From Pseudomonas tremae (GTDB taxonomy: Bacteria > Pseudomonadota > Gammaproteobacteria > Pseudomonadales > Pseudomonadaceae): a stretch of 64,000 nt of DNA. Numbering within the stretch: position 1 is the stretch's first letter; every line of letters starts with the position of its first letter. The position numbers were made by a program, and so were the translations under genes. Below are positions 1-8,597 of the stretch, piece after piece. The DNA lies in contig NZ_LJRO01000362.1 in the NCBI RefSeq assembly GCF_001401155.1, forward strand, positions 44,997 to 108,996, given 5' to 3'. Below the pieces are notes generated by a model. The model saw only the letters and a program-made list of their open reading frames with translations. It was not told the origin of the DNA and did no database searches.

Positions 1-423
1 GAAGACATGAAAGCCTTGTATCCCGATGCCGCTATTCTGGTTCACCCGGAGTCGCCGGAGTCAGTGATCGAGCTGGCTGATGTAGTTGGGTCCACCAGCC
101 AGATGATTGCCGCCGCACAGCGCTTGCCCAACACGATGTTCATCGTTGCGACCGATCGGGGCATCTTCTACAAAATGCAGCAATTGTGTCCCGACAAGAT
201 CTTCATTGAGGCACCTACAGCCGGTAATGGTGCTGCATGCCGCAGCTGCGCACACTGCCCGTGGATGGCGATGAACACGCTTGAGCGCACCTTGCAGTGC
301 CTGCGTGAAGGCACCAATGAGATAGTCGTTGATCCTGCACTGATCCCTGGCGCAGTTCGCCCATTGCAACGCATGCTGGATTTCACCCATGCGGCTCGTA
401 TAAGGCAGGCGGGTAACGCTTGA
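1..423 (+). CDS. nadA: Quinolinate synthase NadA, C-terminal part (5' end outside window)
   Basis: The frame is open from the first base, so the gene begins before the window and only about 140 C-terminal residues are seen. NadA condenses iminoaspartate with dihydroxyacetone phosphate to give quinolinate for NAD synthesis and carries a [4Fe-4S] cluster. The visible part contains GNGAACRSCAHCPWMAMN, the Cys-rich motif that supplies the last cluster ligand, at residues 75-92 of the fragment. The frame ends normally with TGA just before a strong hairpin terminator. The assignment is secure; the truncation is a window edge, not a mutation. Confidence 0.96.
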   Translation, partial: EDMKALYPDAAILVHPESPESVIELADVVGSTSQMIAAAQRLPNTMFIVATDRGIFYKMQQLCPDKIFIEAPTAGNGAACRSCAHCPWMAMNTLERTLQCLREGTNEIVVDPALIPGAVRPLQRMLDFTHAARIRQAGNA

Positions 424-427
424 CAGT

Positions 428-456
428 AAAAAGCCCGACTGCAAAGTCGGGCTTTT
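428..456. terminator. Bidirectional-looking terminator between nadA and the M48 protease
   Basis: A perfect 12-bp stem (AAAAGCCCGACT / AGTCGGGCTTTT) closes a GCAA loop, with A and T runs on its two sides. It lies 5 bp after the nadA stop and also downstream of the convergent protease gene, so it can serve both. Confidence 0.9.
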
Positions 457-503
457 GATTTCGTGAAGGCTTGCCGCAGCGCGCGTCGGGCGGCTTGTCG
501 CGA

Positions 504-1937
504 TCAGTTCATCATGTCCTTGACCATTCTTTCCTGTTCGACCAGATCCTTCTGGCGTGCGTCGATGCGCGAGGCCAGCTGGAAGTTGTTGGCGGCTCGG
601 CGTTTGGCAAAATCGAGTTGCTGAATAGCCTGAGGGAAGTCACCGACCAGGGCAAAATATTCAGCACGCGCCTGGTGCAGGCCGATCGTATTGCCGTTCA
701 GGCCGCGGGTTTCTGCTACGACATACCAGATGTCCGGGTCGTCCGGACGTGTCTTGAGCAGCGCTTCCAGGGCCTTTTCGGCTTCTGCGGTGCGATTCTG
801 CTTGAGCAACACATCAATGCGCACATCATTGAGCGGGTAGCTGCCAGGGTACAGCGTCAGCATGCGATCGACGCGCTTCTGTGCATCGGCCAGACGGTTG
901 TTGGTGATGTCCAGATCAATCTGCGTCAGGTTGTACGTAATGTCGTTCGGCGCCTTATCCAGCAGTGGCTTGAGGCTTTCGCGAGCTTCGTTGAGCTGTC
1001 CACCCTTGATCTGGGCGATGGCCAGGCCATAGCGAGCGGCATCCGAGTCGGGGTTTTCAACCAGTTGGGCGCGGAAACGCTTGGCGGCTATCCCCGGTGT
1101 TTCCTCGTAGATAAGTGCAACGCGTGCGCGCATTAGTTGATACAGCGTGCTGTCTTCCTTGCCGCCAGGCTTGGCCTGTTCGGCGCGGTTGCGTGTGTCG
1201 GCGATCCGCGACTCGCTGACCGGGTGAGTCAGCAGGAACTCTGGAGGCTTGGCGTCGAATCGATACTGGCGCATGAGTCGCTCGAACATGGTCGGCATGT
1301 TCCGTGGGTCGTAACCTGCCTTTTCCAGATTGAGGATGCCGATACGATCGGCTTCCTGTTCGTTCTGGCGCGAAAACCGACGCTGCTCCTGAATGGCTGC
1401 CGCCTGCGAGCCGGCGATGGTTGCGATACCGGCATCACCGGCACCGGCTGCCGCCATCACAATACCCGCCAGCATCGCGGCCATCACCGGCACTTGCATG
1501 CGTTGCTGTGCTTCGATGCCTCTCGCGAAGTGGCGCTGAGACAAGTGAGCCAGCTCGTGGGCCAGCACCGAGGCGTATTCGCCTTCGGTCTTGGCATTCA
1601 GAAACAGGCCGCCGTTGACGCCGATGATCCCGCCAGGTGCGGCAAAGGCATTGAGCTGCGGGCTGTTGATCAGGATGAATTCCAGGCGTCGGTCCTGAAC
1701 CTGACTGGTCTCGGCCAAGCGATAGACTGTGGTCTCGACGTAATCCTTGAGCTGCGGGTCCGACAACTGACCCACCTGGCCGCGCAGAAGGCCTAGCCAG
1801 GCGCGGCCAAGGCGATGTTCCTGCTCGGGAGACACAATCGAAGAGCTGGCATCGCCCAGAGAAGGCAGATCATCAGCCATGCCGTGGGTCGAAAACAGGC
1901 AGGCGAGGGTGAGCAGTGTAGGACGCAAAAAATTCAT
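504..1937 (-). CDS. bepA: Periplasmic M48 zinc metalloprotease with TPR region, BepA-like
   Basis: The 477-residue product has an N-terminal signal peptide (about residues 1-21). It carries the zinc-protease motif HELAH at 127-131 and NEQEAD at 192-197, the third metal ligand. A helical repeat-rich C-terminal half fits the TPR domain of BepA/YfgC. BepA helps assemble or degrades outer-membrane proteins such as LptD in the periplasm. The start at 1937 is chosen because the signal peptide begins there; the frame is open 30 codons further upstream but that part is not membrane-like. It is transcribed away from the TusA-family gene. Family is certain; exact orthology to E. coli BepA is likely. 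Confidence 0.9.
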   Translation of the reverse strand: MNFLRPTLLTLACLFSTHGMADDLPSLGDASSSIVSPEQEHRLGRAWLGLLRGQVGQLSDPQLKDYVETTVYRLAETSQVQDRRLEFILINSPQLNAFAAPGGIIGVNGGLFLNAKTEGEYASVLAHELAHLSQRHFARGIEAQQRMQVPVMAAMLAGIVMAAAGAGDAGIATIAGSQAAAIQEQRRFSRQNEQEADRIGILNLEKAGYDPRNMPTMFERLMRQYRFDAKPPEFLLTHPVSESRIADTRNRAEQAKPGGKEDSTLYQLMRARVALIYEETPGIAAKRFRAQLVENPDSDAARYGLAIAQIKGGQLNEARESLKPLLDKAPNDITYNLTQIDLDITNNRLADAQKRVDRMLTLYPGSYPLNDVRIDVLLKQNRTAEAEKALEALLKTRPDDPDIWYVVAETRGLNGNTIGLHQARAEYFALVGDFPQAIQQLDFAKRRAANNFQLASRIDARQKDLVEQERMVKDMMN

Positions 1938-2077
1938 GCACGAAGCTCTGGTCAGAAGAACCTGTACTGTAGCTGGCCGAATGGCGTGCTGACCAGAGTG
2001 AGGTATTCTTGACGCCTTGTCCGCCATGCCTTTTCGGACCTGCTTTGTAATTCGATGTGTCCGCCTGGAGATAAAAG

Positions 2078-2329
2078 ATGTCTGACGCTGTAGCGCCCCC
2101 CGACGCCTGTGACGCTGAGCTGGATGCCAGCGGGCTCAATTGCCCGCTCCCCCTGTTGAAAGCCAAGATGGAGCTCAATCGGCTGGCCAGCGGAGCGGTG
2201 CTGAAAGTGATCGCCACCGATGCTGGATCACAGCGTGATTTCCGAACCTTTGCCAGACTTGCCGGGCATGCGCTTTTGCACGAAGAAGCCGACGCAGGCG
2301 TTTATCGTTATTGGCTTCGCAAAGCCTGA
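2078..2329 (+). CDS. TusA/SirA-family sulfur-carrier protein
   Basis: This is an 83-residue protein with the family signature around Cys22-Pro-Leu-Pro25 following LDASGLNCPLP-type sequence. The Cys of the CPxP motif carries persulfide sulfur in TusA, which relays it for tRNA 2-thiouridine or other sulfur chemistry in the cytoplasm. Length fits the family (about 80). A GGAG-containing ribosome site lies upstream. It is followed 33 bp later by a PerM-type permease on the same strand, so the two may be co-transcribed. The window cannot tell TusA from related YedF or SirA-like proteins. Confidence 0.85.
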   Translation: MSDAVAPPDACDAELDASGLNCPLPLLKAKMELNRLASGAVLKVIATDAGSQRDFRTFARLAGHALLHEEADAGVYRYWLRKA

Positions 2330-2362
2330 TCCGTCGCCGTTTTTTTCCGAAAAGGATGTTTG

Positions 2363-3433
2363 ATGTTCAATGTGATTCGCAACTGGGTACAACGCTACTT
2401 CTCTGACGAGGAAGCGGTGGTGCTGGCGGTCTTGCTGTTTCTGGCGTTCACGCTTGTCCTGACACTGGGCGGGATGCTGGCCCCGGTACTGGCCGGGTTG
2501 GTGCTCGCGTTTCTGATGCATGGCCTGGTCAGCGCGCTTGAGCGCTTGCGCATGCCGGAGATGGCTGCGGTCGGTCTGGTGTTCACATTGTTCATCGGCG
2601 TGTTGCTGGTGTTTCTGCTGGTGCTGGTGCCGTTGCTCTGGCACCAGATGATCACGCTGTTCAACGAGGCGCCGGGGATGCTTGCCAAATGGCAGTCGGT
2701 GCTGCTGTTGTTGCCTGAGCGCTATCCGCATCTGGTTTCTGACGAGCAGGTGCTGCTGGCGATCGAAGTCGCTCGTGGGGAAGTGGGCAAGATCGGCCAA
2801 CTGGCGCTGACGTTCTCGATTTCCAGTCTGCCGCTGCTGGTCAATCTGATGATCTATCTGGTGCTGGTGCCGATTCTGGTGTTCTTCTTCCTCAAGGACC
2901 GGCACATGATCGGCCGCTGGGCGCGGGGCTACCTGCCGCGTGAGCGGGCATTGCTCAACCGTGTCGCCGATGAAATGAAGCGTCAGATCGCCAACTACAT
3001 TCGTGGCAAGGTCATCGAGATCTTCATCTGTGGCGGCGTGACTTATATCGCTTTCGTCGCGCTGGGGCTCAATTACGCCGCCCTTCTGGCAATGCTGGTC
3101 GGAATATCGGTCGTTGTGCCTTACGTCGGCGCAGTGGTGGTAACGGTGCCTGTAGCGCTGATCGGCCTGTTTCAATGGGGTTGGGGCGACCAGTTCATCT
3201 ACCTGATGATCGCGCACGGCATCATTCAGGCGCTGGACGGCAACGTGCTGGTCCCATTGCTGTTTTCAGAAGCCGTCAACCTGCACCCGGTCGCGATCAT
3301 CTGCGCGGTGCTGCTGTTTGGCGGCCTGTGGGGATTTTGGGGGATCTTCTTCGCTATTCCGCTGGCGACCCTGTTCAAGGCCGTACTCGACGCCTGGCCG
3401 CGCAACGAGCCAACGGTAGCGCCTCTGCTTTAG
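2363..3433 (+). CDS. AI-2E/PerM family membrane permease
   Basis: The 356-residue polytopic membrane protein has hydrophobic segments near residues 20-75, 150-175 and then a C-terminal block of four or more (about 210-345). This is the pattern of the PerM/TqsA (AI-2E transporter) superfamily. The central soluble loop with LLVNLMIYLVLVPILVFFFL-like membrane entry and the following KDR is typical. The ATG at 2363 is preferred over an in-frame TTG one codon earlier because AAAGGA sits 7-8 bp upstream. Substrate is unknown; the family name does not prove autoinducer transport. Confidence 0.85.
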   Translation: MFNVIRNWVQRYFSDEEAVVLAVLLFLAFTLVLTLGGMLAPVLAGLVLAFLMHGLVSALERLRMPEMAAVGLVFTLFIGVLLVFLLVLVPLLWHQMITLFNEAPGMLAKWQSVLLLLPERYPHLVSDEQVLLAIEVARGEVGKIGQLALTFSISSLPLLVNLMIYLVLVPILVFFFLKDRHMIGRWARGYLPRERALLNRVADEMKRQIANYIRGKVIEIFICGGVTYIAFVALGLNYAALLAMLVGISVVVPYVGAVVVTVPVALIGLFQWGWGDQFIYLMIAHGIIQALDGNVLVPLLFSEAVNLHPVAIICAVLLFGGLWGFWGIFFAIPLATLFKAVLDAWPRNEPTVAPLL

Positions 3434-3449
3434 CGGGCGAGAGTGAATT

Positions 3450-3474
3450 GCTGCGGCACGTCGAGTGCCGCAGC
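3450..3474. terminator. Hairpin between convergent permease and bcp genes
   Basis: A perfect 10-bp stem (GCTGCGGCAC / GTGCCGCAGC) closes a 5-base loop between two convergent stop codons. There is no T run, so intrinsic termination is probable rather than sure. Confidence 0.5.
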
Positions 3475-3486
3475 CGATACCGCTAA

Positions 3487-3960
3487 TCAGGCTTTGTTCA
3501 GGGCTTCGGCGGCGGCCAGCACCTCGGCCACATGGCCTGGCACCTTCACGCCGCGCCACTCGTTGCGCAGGACGCCATCCTTGTCGATCAGGAATGTGCT
3601 GCGATCAACGCCCAGGTATTCCTTGCCATACAGCTTTTTCAGCTTGATGACGTCAAACAGCTGGCATAGCGCTTCTTCCTTGTCCGAAATCAGCTCGAAC
3701 GGGAAGGACTGCTTGGCCTTGAAGTTTTCGTGGGTCTTCAGGCTGTCCCGAGACACGCCCAGGACGACGGTATTGGCGGCCTGAAAACTGGCGATGTGAT
3801 CACGGAAGTCCTGGCCCTGGGTCGTGCAGCCGGGCGTGTTGTCTTTCGGGTAGAAATAAATCACGACCTGCTGACCCTTGAGTGCAGACAGCTCTATGGT
3901 CTGCCCGCTGGTCGCAGGTGCCTGAAAATCGGGAACCGGTTGATCTACTGTAACGGCCAT
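3487..3960 (-). CDS. bcp: Thioredoxin-dependent peroxiredoxin, BCP/PrxQ family
   Basis: The 157-residue protein matches BCP throughout, including YFYPKDNTPGCTTQG with the peroxidatic Cys45. It reduces hydroperoxides in the cytoplasm, recycled by thioredoxin. The resolving Cys of E. coli BCP lies five residues after the peroxidatic one; here that position (50) is Gln, so the enzyme must use another thiol. Cys99 is the only other candidate in the chain. It lies 10 bp after gcvR in the same direction, a pairing that is probably an operon. Confidence 0.93.
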   Translation of the reverse strand: MAVTVDQPVPDFQAPATSGQTIELSALKGQQVVIYFYPKDNTPGCTTQGQDFRDHIASFQAANTVVLGVSRDSLKTHENFKAKQSFPFELISDKEEALCQLFDVIKLKKLYGKEYLGVDRSTFLIDKDGVLRNEWRGVKVPGHVAEVLAAAEALNKA

Positions 3961-3970
3961 GGATGACTCC

Positions 3971-4534
3971 TTACATGGGGGCTTGTGGGCGCCAGGGTTC
4001 GATCAGCGCATCAAGGTTCAGTGCGTCGGCAAAGTCAAGGAACTGATCACGCAACCAGCTTATTTGCGTGCCGGCAGGCAGCGTCACTGTGAAGGTGGCA
4101 TTGAGCATGGTGCCGCCGGTCTGCGGTGCCTGATAGGTATCGCAGATCAGGTTTTCTAGCTCGACGTTGTGATCGATGAAGAACTGGCACAACTCGTTGA
4201 TGATGTCCGGACGATAGGCTGAACTGACGTAAGCCACGTAGGGCAGGGCTTCGGGACGGTTTTCAAGCGTTGCGCTGCGCACGACACTGGTCGTGAATGC
4301 ATGCTTCTTGGAGAGCCCAGGAAGACCTGTCTCAAGACGCGCCAGAGCGTCCCATGTGCCGGATATCTGCAGAATCAGCGCGCTGCACTCACCGTGGCGA
4401 GTGAGGCGAGAGGTGACGACCGAGCAACGGTTTTCATGGCTGGCGCGGCACAGGACGTTGGTCAGCTCCATTGGGTTGGCGCCAAGGGCACTGATGACAA
4501 GGAATTGTTCGCGAACTGTGGGGGTGGACGACAT
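3971..4534 (-). CDS. gcvR: Glycine cleavage system regulator GcvR (ACT-domain protein)
   Basis: The 187-residue protein opens with VREQFLVISALGANPMELTN and has a second ACT-like half after about residue 95, the two-ACT layout of GcvR. In E. coli GcvR binds glycine and holds the activator GcvA in check by protein contact, without binding DNA. Its placement between dapA (divergent) and bcp (downstream) is the typical gammaproteobacterial context. Function in this organism is inferred from family. Confidence 0.88.
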   Translation of the reverse strand: MSSTPTVREQFLVISALGANPMELTNVLCRASHENRCSVVTSRLTRHGECSALILQISGTWDALARLETGLPGLSKKHAFTTSVVRSATLENRPEALPYVAYVSSAYRPDIINELCQFFIDHNVELENLICDTYQAPQTGGTMLNATFTVTLPAGTQISWLRDQFLDFADALNLDALIEPWRPQAPM

Positions 4535-4798
4535 GCAGCATTCCTAGACGATGAGCGGTCGGTACTTTTTCGGACTTGCGGGGCTGTTTCGACAATCGAT
4601 GGCGCGAGAGACCTTCCCGGTCCCCGGAGCGCCTGGCTTGCATGAACGAGCCATGACTGGGCTGGAGGGCGCTGGGGCAGGGCTTCTGGCGAAAAATTCG
4701 ACCGATTGAGCGAGGTACGCAGGTGACCAGTACCGATCAAAGGACAAAGGGTAGCGAAAACCAACGCTCAGGGGAATGCTCAGAGCGCGGTACTTCGC

Positions 4799-4827
4799 TT
4801 GTACAAGGCTGATAGCGCCAGTACCAT
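4799..4827 (+). promoter_or_regulatory. Possible dapA promoter in the gcvR-dapA gap
   Basis: The 325-bp gap 4535-4859 holds no gene. TTGTAC at 4799 and TACCAT at 4822 are 17 bp apart, placing a start about 26 bp before dapA. Both hexamers are only partial matches. The dapA ribosome site AGGAG is at 4848-4852. I see no clear operator in the gap. Confidence 0.35.
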
Positions 4828-4859
4828 TACGGCTCTCTTTTTCCGGCAGGAGCGGTTGC

Positions 4860-5738
4860 ATGATTGCGGGCAGTATGGTGGCACTGGTCACACCAATGGA
4901 TGCACAAGGTCGTCTGGACTGGGACAGCCTGAGCAAACTGGTTGACTTCCACTTGCAAGAGGGCACCCACGCCATTGTTGCCGTCGGCACCACCGGTGAG
5001 TCGGCGACGCTGGATGTGAACGAACACATCGAAGTCATCCGTCGAGTGGTCGCTCAGGTTGCAGGTCGTATTCCGGTCATCGCCGGCACAGGTGCCAATT
5101 CGACGCGCGAAGCCGTCGAACTGACCACCAACGCCAAGACTGCTGGCGCCGATGCGTGCCTGCTGGTGACCCCTTATTACAACAAGCCGACGCAAGAAGG
5201 CCTGTTCCAGCATTTCAGCCACATCGCCAATGCTGTCGACATTCCGCAGATTCTCTACAACGTGCCGGGCCGTACGGCCTGCGATATGCTGCCAGAAACC
5301 GTTGCGCGTCTGTCGAAAGTGAAAAACATCATCGGCATCAAGGAAGCCACCGGCAACCTGCAGCGCGCCAAGGACATTCTGGCCAGCGTCGGCAGCGATT
5401 TTCTGTTGTACTCCGGTGATGACGCAACGGCTGTCGAATTGATGCTGCTGGGCGGCAAGGGCAATATTTCTGTCACTGCCAACGTGGCGCCGCGCGCCAT
5501 GAGTGACCTTTGCGTAGCCGCCATGCGTGGTGATGCCGAGACGGCACGAGCGATCCATGAAAAACTCATGCCGCTCAATAACACCCTGTTCATAGAATCC
5601 AACCCTATCCCTGTGAAGTGGGCCTTGCATGAAATGGGTTTGATGCCAGACGGTATCCGTCTGCCGCTTACCTGGCTCAGCGAAGCCTGTCACGAACCGC
5701 TGCGTCAGGCCCTGCGCCAGTCCGGCGTCCTGGTTTAA
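4860..5738 (+). CDS. dapA: 4-hydroxy-tetrahydrodipicolinate synthase
   Basis: DapA condenses pyruvate with aspartate semialdehyde, the first committed step to diaminopimelate and lysine. The 292-residue protein has the pyruvate Schiff-base Lys161 in GIKEATGN, Tyr133 and Arg138 in YNVPGRTA, the GTTGES motif at 43-48 and Tyr107. The ATG at 4860 has AGGAG 7 bp upstream and gives the standard length; the frame extends upstream but lacks family sequence. It heads a tight run dapA-bamC-MBL hydrolase-purC, the usual Pseudomonas arrangement. Confidence 0.97.
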   Translation: MIAGSMVALVTPMDAQGRLDWDSLSKLVDFHLQEGTHAIVAVGTTGESATLDVNEHIEVIRRVVAQVAGRIPVIAGTGANSTREAVELTTNAKTAGADACLLVTPYYNKPTQEGLFQHFSHIANAVDIPQILYNVPGRTACDMLPETVARLSKVKNIIGIKEATGNLQRAKDILASVGSDFLLYSGDDATAVELMLLGGKGNISVTANVAPRAMSDLCVAAMRGDAETARAIHEKLMPLNNTLFIESNPIPVKWALHEMGLMPDGIRLPLTWLSEACHEPLRQALRQSGVLV

Positions 5739-5756
5739 TTGAGGAAGTATCACGCA

Positions 5757-6875
5757 ATGAAGCGATTGGCCGGACTTTCCGCACTTGCTCTTATCATCTC
5801 CAGCACCAGCGGTTGCGGTTGGCTCTGGGGCGAAGATGGTTACTTCCGTGATCGCGGTAGCGATTACCTCCAGGCGACCCAGACTGCACCCATGCAGTTG
5901 CCAGCCGATGTGTCGGGCGTCAAACGCCTGGACCCATTGTTGCCGATCCCGCGCAACGTGGCTGACAGCACTCAGAAGGAGGGCGAATACACGGTCCCTC
6001 GTCCTCAGCCATTGGCCACGACTTCCGAGTCGAGCGACTTCAGCTTGCAGAAGAGCGGCGATGCGCACTGGATTCTGGCTCAGCGCCAGCCTGCCGAAGT
6101 CTGGCCGGTGGCTCATCAGTATTTTGAAGACAACGGTTTCCGCATCGCTGAAGAGCGCCCGCAGACCGGCGAATTCAGCTCCTCGTGGCAGCGTCTTGAT
6201 GAACTTTCCGCCTCGGTCGCCAAGCGCCTGAGTGCCGCTGGCGTCGCCGCCGATGCAGAGACCCGCGTGCGGGTTCGTATCGAGCCGGGCGTGCAGCGCA
6301 ATACCAGTGAAGTCTATGTAGTCAGCGTCGAACGTCCGGCCGGCAGCGCCGCCGACGTGGCGTTCCCGAACCGCACCACCAACCTCGGTCTGGATGCAGC
6401 CCTGACCGATGACCTGCTTGCCAGCATGGGTCGCAATGCTGAAAAGGGCGGTTCGATCTCCCTGTTGGCTGCGCGTGATTACGATACCCCGAGCCGCGTT
6501 GCGCTCAGCGAAGACGGCAGCGGCAACCCGGTGTTGAACCTCGGTGCCGATCTGGATCGTGCATGGTCGAGCGTTGGGCGTGCCTTGGACCAGGGCGACT
6601 GGCGCGTCGAGGACGTCAACCGCAGCCTGGGTCTGTATTACATCAACCTGGCCGAGAAGGCTAAAACGCCTGAAAACGAGCCTGGCTTCTTTGGGCGGAT
6701 GTTCGGCAGCAAGTCCACCAAAGAAGAAATCGATGCCCGCGCCGAGCGCTATCAGGTTCGCCTGAGCAAGGTGGGTGACAACGTCCAAGTGACTGTCGAG
6801 AAAAACATCAACACCGTTGCGCCTGCGGATGTCGCTCGCCGGGTGTTGAGCGTTGTTCAAGACAACCTGGGTTAA
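5757..6875 (+). CDS. bamC: Outer membrane assembly lipoprotein BamC
   Basis: The 372-residue protein begins with a lipoprotein signal ending at Cys20 (STSGC). Next is an unstructured stretch with the GYFRDRGSDYLQA-type segment and two helix-grip-like domains, as in BamC (NlpB). BamC is an accessory subunit of the BAM complex that inserts beta-barrel proteins into the outer membrane. The start at 5757 follows GAGGA by 11 bp. It lies 18 bp after dapA, as in E. coli, where nlpB follows dapA. Confidence 0.93.
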   Translation: MKRLAGLSALALIISSTSGCGWLWGEDGYFRDRGSDYLQATQTAPMQLPADVSGVKRLDPLLPIPRNVADSTQKEGEYTVPRPQPLATTSESSDFSLQKSGDAHWILAQRQPAEVWPVAHQYFEDNGFRIAEERPQTGEFSSSWQRLDELSASVAKRLSAAGVAADAETRVRVRIEPGVQRNTSEVYVVSVERPAGSAADVAFPNRTTNLGLDAALTDDLLASMGRNAEKGGSISLLAARDYDTPSRVALSEDGSGNPVLNLGADLDRAWSSVGRALDQGDWRVEDVNRSLGLYYINLAEKAKTPENEPGFFGRMFGSKSTKEEIDARAERYQVRLSKVGDNVQVTVEKNINTVAPADVARRVLSVVQDNLG

Positions 6876-7634
6876 GTGCGTTTCGCGGTTCTCGGCAGCG
6901 GCAGTCGTGGCAACGGCACGCTGGTCGCAAGCAACGATACGTACATCCTGGTCGATTGCGGTTTTTCGCTGAAAGAAACCGAGCGACGCCTGGCTCGCCT
7001 GGGGGTCGCAGCCAGTCAGCTGAGTGCAATTCTGGTGACCCACGAACATGCCGATCATGTGCATGGCGTGGGTTTGCTCTCCCGTCGCCATAACGTGCCG
7101 GTCTACCTCAGCGGCGGTACCTTGCGCGGGATGCGCAAGCCGGTGGAAGTGGCGGGGTTGCTGGCAGGCGGGGAGAGCTTGCGGATCGGCGCGCTGGATA
7201 TCGATGTGGTGTCCGTTGCCCATGATGCGCTCGAACCGACTCAGTTTGTCTTCAGTGACGGCGAACGTCGTTTTGGCCTGCTGACTGATCTGGGGTCTTA
7301 CTGTTCCAATGTATTGCAGCGTTATCAGGGCCTGGATGCCCTGATGATCGAAGCCAATCACTGCCGCGACATGCTTGCCCGAGGCCAGTACCCGGTCTTT
7401 CTCAAGCAGCGCGTCGGTTGTGAAACAGGGCATTTGAATAATCATCAGGCCGCCAGCCTGGTGAGCGAACTGGGATGGCAGGACCTTCAGCACCTGGTGC
7501 TGGCGCATCTCAGCAGCAAGAACAACCTGCCGCACCTGGCCCGGCAATGTTTTGTCGACACCCTCGGGTGCGACCCGGACTGGCTGCAACTGGCCGATCA
7601 AGATTCAGGGCTCGACTGGCGACATATCGCCTAG
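6876..7634 (+). CDS. MBL-fold metallo-hydrolase (YycJ/PhnP-like)
   Basis: The 252-residue protein has the metal-binding motif THEHADH at residues 55-61 (His56, His58, Asp60, His61), with the early GSGSRGNGT and VDCGFS strands typical of small beta-lactamase-fold hydrolases. Later ligands appear in EANHC and AHLSSKNN. The GTG start follows the bamC TAA directly, so translation is probably coupled. The substrate is unknown; related proteins act on nucleic acid or cyclic phosphate esters. Confidence 0.85.
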   Translation: MRFAVLGSGSRGNGTLVASNDTYILVDCGFSLKETERRLARLGVAASQLSAILVTHEHADHVHGVGLLSRRHNVPVYLSGGTLRGMRKPVEVAGLLAGGESLRIGALDIDVVSVAHDALEPTQFVFSDGERRFGLLTDLGSYCSNVLQRYQGLDALMIEANHCRDMLARGQYPVFLKQRVGCETGHLNNHQAASLVSELGWQDLQHLVLAHLSSKNNLPHLARQCFVDTLGCDPDWLQLADQDSGLDWRHIA

Positions 7635-7662
7635 CCCAACTACTTAGCAAGCGGAGCCCATC

Positions 7663-8373
7663 ATGGAAAAACGTGAAGAACTCTACCGCGGCAAAGCCAA
7701 ATCGGTTTACAAGACCGACGACGCCGACCGCTTGATCCTGCAGTTCCGCAACGACACTTCGGCGTTCGACGGCAAGCGCATCGAACAGCTGGACCGCAAA
7801 GGCATGGTGAACAACAAGTTCAACGCCTTCATCATGCAGAAGCTTGAACAAGCTGGCGTCCCGACGCAGCTCGACAGGCTGCTGGGCGACAACGAGTGCC
7901 TGGTCAAGAAGCTGGAAATGATCCCTGTCGAATGCGTAGTGCGTAACTACGCAGCTGGCAGCCTGGTGAAGCGTCTGGGCATCGAAGAGGGTACGAAGCT
8001 CAATCCGTACACCTTCGAACTGTTCCTCAAGGACGACGCCAAAGGCGACCCGTTCATCAACGAATCCCATGTTGTGGCATTCGGCTGGGGCACTGCCGAG
8101 CAACTGGTGCGCATGAAAGAACTGTCGATCAAGGTCAATGAAGTCCTGACCAGGCTGTTCGACGACGCTGGCCTGCTGCTGGTCGACTTCAAGCTCGAGT
8201 TCGGCGTGTTCCATGGCGAAATCGTCCTGGGCGACGAATTCAGCCCGGATGGCTGCCGCCTCTGGGACAAGGACACCGGCAAGAAAATGGACAAGGATCG
8301 CTTCCGCCAGGGTCTGGGCGACGTGATCGAAGCGTACGAAGAAGTCGCAAACCGCTTGGGCGTGCCCCTGTAA
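7663..8373 (+). CDS. purC: SAICAR synthetase PurC
   Basis: PurC joins aspartate to CAIR in purine synthesis using ATP. The 236-residue protein has the standard length and the motifs YRGKAKSVY near the N-terminus, VVRNYAAGS in the middle and LVDFKLEFG later. A CGGAG ribosome site precedes the ATG. It ends the dapA-bamC-MBL-purC run and is followed by a hairpin before the tRNA-Ser gene. Confidence 0.97.
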   Translation: MEKREELYRGKAKSVYKTDDADRLILQFRNDTSAFDGKRIEQLDRKGMVNNKFNAFIMQKLEQAGVPTQLDRLLGDNECLVKKLEMIPVECVVRNYAAGSLVKRLGIEEGTKLNPYTFELFLKDDAKGDPFINESHVVAFGWGTAEQLVRMKELSIKVNEVLTRLFDDAGLLLVDFKLEFGVFHGEIVLGDEFSPDGCRLWDKDTGKKMDKDRFRQGLGDVIEAYEEVANRLGVPL

Positions 8374-8416
8374 CCCAAAAAAAGCACGCAAGCGCTTGAT
8401 AGCACGAAAAAAATCA

Positions 8417-8438
8417 GCGGAAGGGCTTCGCCTTCCGC
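8417..8438. terminator. Hairpin after purC
   Basis: GCGGAAGG and CCTTCCGC form an 8-bp stem with a GCTTCG loop. The T run needed for + strand termination is missing; an A run lies on the left side. It probably ends or stabilises the purC transcript. Confidence 0.5.
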
Positions 8439-8449
8439 CCCGATGCTGT

Positions 8450-8455
8450 TATTAT
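8450..8455 (+). promoter_or_regulatory. Probable -10 element of the tRNA-Ser gene
   Basis: TATTAT lies 10 bp before the tRNA and is followed by a GC-rich discriminator, as in stable RNA promoters. The -35 region (TTCGCC at 8427) is a poor match. Confidence 0.4.
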
Positions 8456-8465
8456 TCGCGCCGTT

Positions 8466-8555
8466 GGAGAGATGCCAGAGTGGCCGAATGGGACGGATTC
8501 GAAATCCGTTGTACCTTCACCGGTACCTAGGGTTCGAATCCCTATCTCTCCGCCA
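8466..8555 (+). tRNA. tRNA-Ser, anticodon CGA
   Basis: The 90-base gene has a 7-bp acceptor stem (GGAGAGA / TCTCTCC), G73 and an encoded CCA. Its T loop is GGTTCGAATCC. The anticodon loop TTCGAAA puts CGA at 8500-8502, and a long variable arm is typical of class II tRNA-Ser. It decodes UCG. The DNA downstream is AT-rich and gene-poor, so the gene may have served as an integration site; I do not see a repeated copy of its 3' end within the window. Confidence 0.97.
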
Positions 8556-8562
8556 TTATTTG

Positions 8563-8597
8563 AAAACCCCGTAACTCGGCGAGTTACGGGGTTTTTT
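8563..8597 (+). terminator. tRNA-Ser terminator
   Basis: A perfect 15-bp inverted repeat (AAAACCCCGTAACTC and its complement) with a GGC loop is followed by T residues, 8 bp after the tRNA. Confidence 0.93.

Noticed and set aside
2228..3217. A 329-codon minus-strand frame opposite the PerM-type gene
   Set aside because: Rich in His and Gln, antisense to a clear membrane protein gene; a composition artefact.
4827..7601. A 924-codon open frame on the minus strand opposite dapA, bamC and the MBL hydrolase
   Set aside because: It is antisense to three certain genes, has low-complexity His/Gln-rich composition and no family motif; it arises from high-GC codon use.
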